A stretch of DNA of 38,791 nt, from NCBI GenBank assembly GCA_949297285.1, contig CASFRL010000136.1:1-38791 (forward strand), given 5' to 3'. A program made the translations under genes and the position numbers. This stretch comes from an uncultured Bacteroidales bacterium (GTDB taxonomy: Bacteria > Bacteroidota > Bacteroidia > Bacteroidales > Coprobacteraceae). How positions within the stretch are numbered: the first letter of the stretch is position 1; each line of letters starts with the position of its first letter. This document shows, piece after piece, positions 33,781 through 38,791 of the stretch. The notes below the pieces were generated by a model. It saw only the letters and a list, made by a program, of their open reading frames with translations. It was not told where the DNA came from and did not search any database.

Positions 33781-35139
33781 ATGGTCAAAGAGCTGTTTCT
33801 TGTTGTCAAACAATTTTTAAATCGGTATTTAGATCAAAGCCAAGATCGTGAAAGTGAACAAATAACCGTCGAAGCCATTCGTGAGGGGATAGAGTTTAAA
33901 GGCTCTACGATATGGATACTTATTTTCGCAATTTTCATAGCCTCTTTAGGACTAAATACCAATTCGACGGCCGTTATTATCGGAGCCATGTTGATATCGC
34001 CTCTGATGGGGCCTATAATGGGGCTGGGGTTAGGGCTTGGAATCAATGATTTCGAACTGATAAAAAAATCTTTCAGAAATCTTAGTGTCGCCACGATATT
34101 CAGTGTACTTACCTCTACACTCTATTTCTTGATTTCACCTTTGAATGAAGCCCGGTCAGAACTCTTAGCCCGGACATCGCCCACCATATACGATGTGTTG
34201 ATCGCCCTTTTCGGCGGATTGGCCGGAATTGTGGCCATGTCGACAAAACAGAAAGGCAACGTAATACCCGGAGTCGCCATAGCGACCGCGTTGATGCCGC
34301 CTTTGTGCACAGCCGGCTTTGGTCTGGCCAATGGAAATATGCACTATTTTTTCGGCGCATTTTATCTATTCTTTATCAACTCCGTCTTTATTGCTTTTGC
34401 CACGACACTGGGTGTAAAAGCCATGAAATTCTCTAAAAAACAATTTGTCGATAAAGAACGGGAAAAGACCGTGCAACGTATCGTTTACTCAATATTGATT
34501 TTTACCATGACGCCCAGTATCATCATTACATATAACATGATACGGCAAAACTATTTTGAGACATCGGCTTTTCAATTTGTAAACCAGCAGTTCAATATTC
34601 CGGGAACACAAGTCTTGAGTAAAACAGCATCGTTCGAAAAAGGACAGAAAATCATTAAAGTATCTCTTATCGGACAAGAGATACCTAAAGATTCGGTTCT
34701 GTTGATCGAGTCACGATTGCCGCAATACGGATTGGCCGGAGCGAAGTTGATCCTTTCCCAAGGATTCTCCCAAAATAAGGAAATTGATCTGAACAGCCTG
34801 AATAGTATGATGTTTCAAGATATTTATAAAGATAATCAACAGCAGATTGCCGGACTGAATAAGAAAGTCGATTCGTTGCAAACGGTTGTGTCTCGTTACC
34901 AACAGTATGACACCATTGGCGTGACGATCTCTCCGGAGATTAAGGTACTTTTCCCTTCGATCGAAGATGTCGCCGTTACAAAGTCGATCTTCAGCAATGT
35001 CGAAACCGGGAAACTCGATACGACCATGCTGGCCATTGTCCGTTATGCAAGGCCGATGACCGAAACCGAACGTTTACGATTTACAGAGTGGCTTGAAGCC
35101 CGGCTTGAAGTGAAAAGAGTAAAGATCGTGACAGAGTAA
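33781..35139 (+). CDS. DUF389 (TIGR00341 type) membrane protein
   Basis: A 452-residue membrane protein whose biochemical role is unknown. A short N-terminal region leads into five or six hydrophobic segments (about 45-240) with the family core NSTAVIIGAMLISPLMGPIMG and NVIPGVAIATALMPPLCTAGFGLANG. The C-terminal half (about 260-452) is soluble and includes a predicted coiled coil (NQQQIAGLNKKVDSLQTVV) and a mixed alpha/beta end. The gene starts 4 bp after the flippase stop, so the two are probably translated from one mRNA. It ends with a terminator-like hairpin. Confidence 0.85.
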   Translation: MVKELFLVVKQFLNRYLDQSQDRESEQITVEAIREGIEFKGSTIWILIFAIFIASLGLNTNSTAVIIGAMLISPLMGPIMGLGLGLGINDFELIKKSFRNLSVATIFSVLTSTLYFLISPLNEARSELLARTSPTIYDVLIALFGGLAGIVAMSTKQKGNVIPGVAIATALMPPLCTAGFGLANGNMHYFFGAFYLFFINSVFIAFATTLGVKAMKFSKKQFVDKEREKTVQRIVYSILIFTMTPSIIITYNMIRQNYFETSAFQFVNQQFNIPGTQVLSKTASFEKGQKIIKVSLIGQEIPKDSVLLIESRLPQYGLAGAKLILSQGFSQNKEIDLNSLNSMMFQDIYKDNQQQIAGLNKKVDSLQTVVSRYQQYDTIGVTISPEIKVLFPSIEDVAVTKSIFSNVETGKLDTTMLAIVRYARPMTETERLRFTEWLEARLEVKRVKIVTE

Positions 35140-35159
35140 TAATCCGATTATTTTATACC

Positions 35160-35205
35160 AAACAAAAAGGCAGGTTCTTGTTCATTGAGAATCTGCCTTT
35201 TGTTT
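35160..35205 (+). terminator. Terminator of the ruvB-flippase-DUF389 unit
   Basis: Inverted repeat around an AAAAGGCAG / CTGCCTTTT stem with a further TTCT/AGAA inner stem and a G-U pair, flanked by A- and T-runs. It lies 21 bp after the DUF389 stop. Confidence 0.75.
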
Positions 35206-35325
35206 ACTATTGCATTATCGGTAACAACCTTGTTTTTTAATAATTCAATTATTTTATATAGTCCCAACTTATAAATTGGCACTGTTTTTACTCTTTTCTC
35301 ATGTTTATTTTAGGAAAATAATACT

Positions 35326-35333
35326 CATCTTTG
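35326..35333 (+). promoter_or_regulatory. Near-consensus promoter for susC-susD
   Basis: CATCTTTG (one mismatch from TAnnTTTG) with TTTA at 35303-35306 as the -33 element and a 19-bp spacer. It lies 31 bp before the susC ATG. An in-frame TTG at 35331 falls inside it, excluding that codon as the start. Confidence 0.5.
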
Positions 35334-35363
35334 TTTAAAACATCACAGCTTAAACTATATATC

Positions 35364-38300
35364 ATGAAAAATTTTTTAATTATAACATTAATGTTTGTAG
35401 TACCTTCCTTATTACAAGGTCAAGACTTTGCCAGGCAGGTATCCGGTAAAGTTACTGATTCGGAAATGAATCCTTTGCCTGGGGTTTCTGTTTCTGTTCC
35501 AAATACAAAGACGGGAGTCATTACAGCAGCAGATGGTACTTATCGTATTCAACTTCCTAAAAATGCAATATATCTTTCTTTCTCTTTTGTTGGTATGGAG
35601 ACACAAAAAATCAAACTGAGTAATAAAGAAAAAACTATTTTGAACGTTGTTTTAAAGGAAAAGGTAAATGAATTGGATGAAGTTGTAGCGATTGGATATG
35701 GATATGTAAAAAAATCTGATTTGACCGGTTCGGTTGCATCTTTAGATTCAAAAATTACAGAAGGGCGGATTGTAAACAATCTTGAAGATGCATTGCAGGG
35801 AAGAGTCGCAGGTGTACAAATTACAACAACTGATGGTACTCCTGGAGGTTCTGTTGATATAAAAATTAGAGGAACAAATTCTATATCGGCCAGTAGTTCT
35901 CCTTTATATGTTATTGATGGAATTCCTTATGATTTAAATGAAACGCCTCCCGATCTTGATTTTTGGGAATATGGTACGACTCAGCATAACCCGATAGCTA
36001 ATATAAGTCCGGGGGATATTGAATCAATCGAAGTTTTAAAGGATGCTTCAGCAACAGCAATTTATGGGGCACGAGGAGTTAATGGAGTTATTTTGATTGA
36101 AACGAAAAAAGGGAAAGAAGGAAGAGCTAAAGTCGATTTTACAGGAAATTTAGGAGTTAGTACTGTCAAGAGAAAAATAAAAGTTTTAGACGGTCCTGAA
36201 TATGCAAAATTTTTATTTGATGCATACGGCGGTTACGAAGCTGAAGATAATCAATATGCCGATTGGCAGAAATATACATTACCCGGAGCGACAAATACGG
36301 ATTGGCAAGATGCTATATTCCGTACGGCATTAACACAAGATTATCGAATCAACATTAGTGGCGGAACTCCTCGTTTAAAATATTCGATAATGGGAAATTA
36401 CTATAATCAGGATGGTGTAATTATAAATAGTGGTTATGACCGTTATTCAGGACGATTTAATTTTTCATTGGATATTTTGAGAAATCTAACATTTACTTCG
36501 AATTTATATGCTAGTTATGCTAAGAATGATGGCGTTACTACTGGATTTATTTACGGAGTCATTACTAAGGCATTACAGGCTTCACCTTTGAAAACGGTAG
36601 AAGAAGTTTTTGCAGAAATGGAAGATGGAGATATTGTTTATAATCCTGTTGCCGATACCGAAAATTCAGTTAGAGACCGTACTGATAAATCATATCAAAT
36701 TAGTATGGGGCTGATTTATAAAATAATACCATCACTTACTTTAAATCTTAAAGGAGCTTATGTCGATAAAAGTACTCTAAATGAAGCATTTATTCCATCG
36801 AATAATCCTCGATCAAAAACCAATGGATCAGCAACAATTTCTGATAACGATTTCTCAAAATTGTTAGGAGAAGCAACGTTGTCATTTTACAAAAATTTCA
36901 ATAAACGCCATCGTTTAACGGTCATGGGAGGGGCAACTATCGAAAAATATAATACCAAACGATATGGAATATCTACTAGTAATTTTGGGATAGACGTATT
37001 AGGCATTAATAATATCTCTATGGGGAATTCTGTTTCTACCCCGACTAGTGCTATAATACAAAGTTCTATGGCTTCGTTTATTGGACGTGTAAATTATGGA
37101 TATAGAGATCGTTATTTAGCTACTGTTACATTCAGAGCAGATGGTTCATCTAAGTTCCCGGAAGGAAATAAATTTGCTTGTTTTCCATCTGTCGCTTTAG
37201 CATGGAGATTAAGTGAAGAAGAATTCTTGAAATCGGTTGATTGGATATCAAATATAAAAATCCGTACAAGTTTTGGCGTTACAGGGAATCAGGCTATCCC
37301 GGCATATGAGTCGTTAGGCATATTAAAAAACAGTAAAATAACAATTGATGGTGCTAATTCGGTCGATGGTATATATCCTGACCGAATAGAGAACAGAAAC
37401 TTGAAATGGGAAACCACAGATCAATATAATGCAGGTATCGATTTGGGCTTGTTTGGTAATCGTTTTCAACTGACTGTTGATGCATATTATAAAAAGACTC
37501 GGGATCTTCTTCTTGAAATGAGCACTCCAAAATATTCGGGCTTTTCTTCCTATTGGTCTAATATTGGATCTATTGAAAATAAGGGGCTTGAATTTACTTT
37601 GAATACTGTAAATATCGACAAGCGCAGTTTTAAATGGAACAGTGCGCTAAATATAGCCCTGAACCGATCTAAGGTTTTAGATTTAGGCCCTGATTCGCGG
37701 ATGGAACTTTCAGGGGAGAAATTAAATGTTACCGGGACGATCGGGTTGTTGCAAGTGGGGAAACCTATTGGCCTTTTTTATGGATATAAAGTGGAAGGAA
37801 TCTGGCAATCGACCGAAGAGATACAAGCATCGGGAATACAAACTCAATTAGGAACATCTGTCGGGGGACTTAAACCCGGATACCGAAAATATGAGGATGT
37901 AAACAATGATCATGTGATAGATGATTCGGATAAACAGATTATTGGATATGGAGAACCTTTGTTTACCGGAGGCTTTTTGAATACGTTTCAGTATAAAGAT
38001 TTTGAGCTGAGCTTAAATTTACAATTTTCGGTCGGAGGCGATATATTCAATGTAAATCGGGTGATGCTTGAAAATGGAGATAAGTCGATAAACCAGTCTT
38101 GGAGAGTAAAAGATCGTTTCCGGCCTTCATTTGGTTCTCCTGGTGATGAAGTATATGATCCGGGTCAAATAAGTACAACGATTAAACGAGCTGATACCGA
38201 TGTGCAGAGAGTTCCTTCTTCTGATTATATAGAAGATGGCTCTTTCCTGAGAATCAGTGATATAACTTTAGGGTATAATTTTAGAAATCTGACGAAATCC

Positions 38301-38483
38301 AGACGGATGAATTTGAAGGTTTATCTTTCTGCAAAAAATTTGCATGTGTTTTCAGGGTATTTAGGATACGATCCTGAAGTAAATACGGCTCAGGGAGGCT
38401 ATGCTTCATTATTACCGGGTATCGATTTGGATGCATATCCTAAATCTGCGACATATTCTATTGGTTGTTCTTTATCATTTTAA
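35364..38483 (+). CDS. SusC/RagA family TonB-linked outer membrane protein
   Basis: A 1039-residue TonB-dependent transporter that imports oligosaccharides or other large nutrients across the outer membrane with a SusD partner. A signal peptide ends at about LLQGQ. A carboxypeptidase-regulatory-like beta domain follows at about 25-100 (VSGKVTDSEMNPLPGVSVSV). The TonB box DEVVAIGYG is at 105-113. The plug domain includes LQGRVAGVQI, IKIRGTNSI, PLYVIDGIPY, SIEVLKDASATAIYGARGVNGVI. The remaining ~800 residues form the beta barrel and end in SIGCSLSF, with the terminal Phe expected of barrel proteins. The sequence is more AT-rich than the preceding genes. Ligand cannot be inferred. Confidence 0.95.
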   Translation: MKNFLIITLMFVVPSLLQGQDFARQVSGKVTDSEMNPLPGVSVSVPNTKTGVITAADGTYRIQLPKNAIYLSFSFVGMETQKIKLSNKEKTILNVVLKEKVNELDEVVAIGYGYVKKSDLTGSVASLDSKITEGRIVNNLEDALQGRVAGVQITTTDGTPGGSVDIKIRGTNSISASSSPLYVIDGIPYDLNETPPDLDFWEYGTTQHNPIANISPGDIESIEVLKDASATAIYGARGVNGVILIETKKGKEGRAKVDFTGNLGVSTVKRKIKVLDGPEYAKFLFDAYGGYEAEDNQYADWQKYTLPGATNTDWQDAIFRTALTQDYRINISGGTPRLKYSIMGNYYNQDGVIINSGYDRYSGRFNFSLDILRNLTFTSNLYASYAKNDGVTTGFIYGVITKALQASPLKTVEEVFAEMEDGDIVYNPVADTENSVRDRTDKSYQISMGLIYKIIPSLTLNLKGAYVDKSTLNEAFIPSNNPRSKTNGSATISDNDFSKLLGEATLSFYKNFNKRHRLTVMGGATIEKYNTKRYGISTSNFGIDVLGINNISMGNSVSTPTSAIIQSSMASFIGRVNYGYRDRYLATVTFRADGSSKFPEGNKFACFPSVALAWRLSEEEFLKSVDWISNIKIRTSFGVTGNQAIPAYESLGILKNSKITIDGANSVDGIYPDRIENRNLKWETTDQYNAGIDLGLFGNRFQLTVDAYYKKTRDLLLEMSTPKYSGFSSYWSNIGSIENKGLEFTLNTVNIDKRSFKWNSALNIALNRSKVLDLGPDSRMELSGEKLNVTGTIGLLQVGKPIGLFYGYKVEGIWQSTEEIQASGIQTQLGTSVGGLKPGYRKYEDVNNDHVIDDSDKQIIGYGEPLFTGGFLNTFQYKDFELSLNLQFSVGGDIFNVNRVMLENGDKSINQSWRVKDRFRPSFGSPGDEVYDPGQISTTIKRADTDVQRVPSSDYIEDGSFLRISDITLGYNFRNLTKSRRMNLKVYLSAKNLHVFSGYLGYDPEVNTAQGGYASLLPGIDLDAYPKSATYSIGCSLSF

Positions 38484-38492
38484 TTTGAGCAT

Positions 38493-38791
38493 ATGAAAAC
38501 AAGATATATTATTTTACTATTATGTTGCTGTACATTCTTTTCTTGCAGCGATTTTTTGCGCGAAGAACCTTTATCTGAGTTTGAGACAAAAAACTTTTAT
38601 AAAGATAAAGCATCTGTTCTGACAGGAGTATATGGTATTTATCAAGGGTATCGGGCTATCCCTCAGTACCTTGCCACATTGGGAACTTGTGGTACCGATA
38701 TTGCTAAACCTTATAAATCTACAACAGAATACGGGAAATATTGTACCTACACATTTACCTCGGAACAAAATTTCTTCGATTCTTTATGGGG
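38493..38791 (+). CDS. SusD/RagB family nutrient-binding lipoprotein, partial (3' end outside window)
   Basis: The first 99 codons of a SusD-type surface lipoprotein that caps the SusC channel. The N-terminus has a signal peptide with lipobox FFSC (Cys18) followed by SDFLREEPLSEF, matching the usual post-lipobox CSDFL-EEPLS signature. The downstream ETKNFYKDKASVLTGVYGIYQGYR is the start of the SusD TPR-like fold. The ATG at 38493 is 9 bp after the susC stop, so the two are cotranscribed. The window ends inside the gene; the truncation is an edge effect. Confidence 0.93.
   Translation, partial: MKTRYIILLLCCCTFFSCSDFLREEPLSEFETKNFYKDKASVLTGVYGIYQGYRAIPQYLATLGTCGTDIAKPYKSTTEYGKYCTYTFTSEQNFFDSLW

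Noticed and set aside
38493..38791. SusD gene appearing truncated
   Set aside because: The reading frame is open to the last base; truncation is due to the window boundary, not a pseudogene.

Overview
The window reads as a chromosomal segment of a Bacteroidales bacterium (phylum Bacteroidota). Four things support this. The last two genes are a SusC/SusD outer-membrane pair. Most transcription units are preceded by the Bacteroidota -7 element TAnnTTTG (often TATCTTTG) instead of an E. coli -10 box. Shine-Dalgarno sequences are largely absent. Several families are typical of the phylum: viroplasmin-type RNase H, DUF4254, a DUF4369/TlpA-like lipoprotein, and an OmpA/TPR lipoprotein. The genus cannot be fixed from the sequence alone; the moderately AT-rich composition and pectin-directed esterase would suit a gut genus such as Coprobacter, but that is a guess. 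No rRNA, tRNA, CRISPR array, transposase or prophage gene was seen.

Layout. 1-271 is non-coding. 272-1577 holds aroK (shikimate kinase) divergent from an RNase H1. 1710-7286 is an envelope-glycan block: a GT4 and a GT2 glycosyltransferase on +, convergent with a yfhO-family membrane protein and an overlapping DUF5672 protein on -. 7399-11703 is a leftward housekeeping series: aroQ, pyk, O-methyltransferase, rbfA and a LolC/E-like permease. xerD starts divergently from aroQ and is followed by an OmpA/TPR lipoprotein ending at a strong terminator. 14922-17260 is a leftward set: HIT protein, greA and a TlpA-like lipoprotein without CXXC. pnp and then a 1336-residue secreted modular pectinesterase run rightward to 23831. 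24004-26412 is the leftward acpP-fabF-rnc operon. purN (+) and pdxB (-) converge and overlap by 30 bp. 28643-31138 is an LPS-type cassette (DUF4254, GT9, WaaP-like kinase), followed by ruvB, a polysaccharide flippase and a DUF389 membrane protein. From 35364 the sequence is visibly more AT-rich and encodes SusC, then a SusD truncated by the window end, which is probably the start of a polysaccharide utilisation locus.

How it fits together. Most of the window is core metabolism and RNA/DNA housekeeping: shikimate pathway, glycolysis, fatty-acid synthesis, purine and PLP synthesis, RNA decay and processing, ribosome maturation, recombination. Two blocks build the envelope (1710-7286 and 28643-33776), and two genes or gene sets face external polysaccharide (the pectinesterase and the SusCD pair). 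I did not find a clearly new biological system. The best candidates for follow-up are a terminator-like hairpin in the greA leader, the DUF4254 and DUF5672 genes fixed within glycan-building cassettes, an orphan hairpin between acpP and purN, the redox-dead TlpA-like lipoprotein and the modular orphan pectinesterase.
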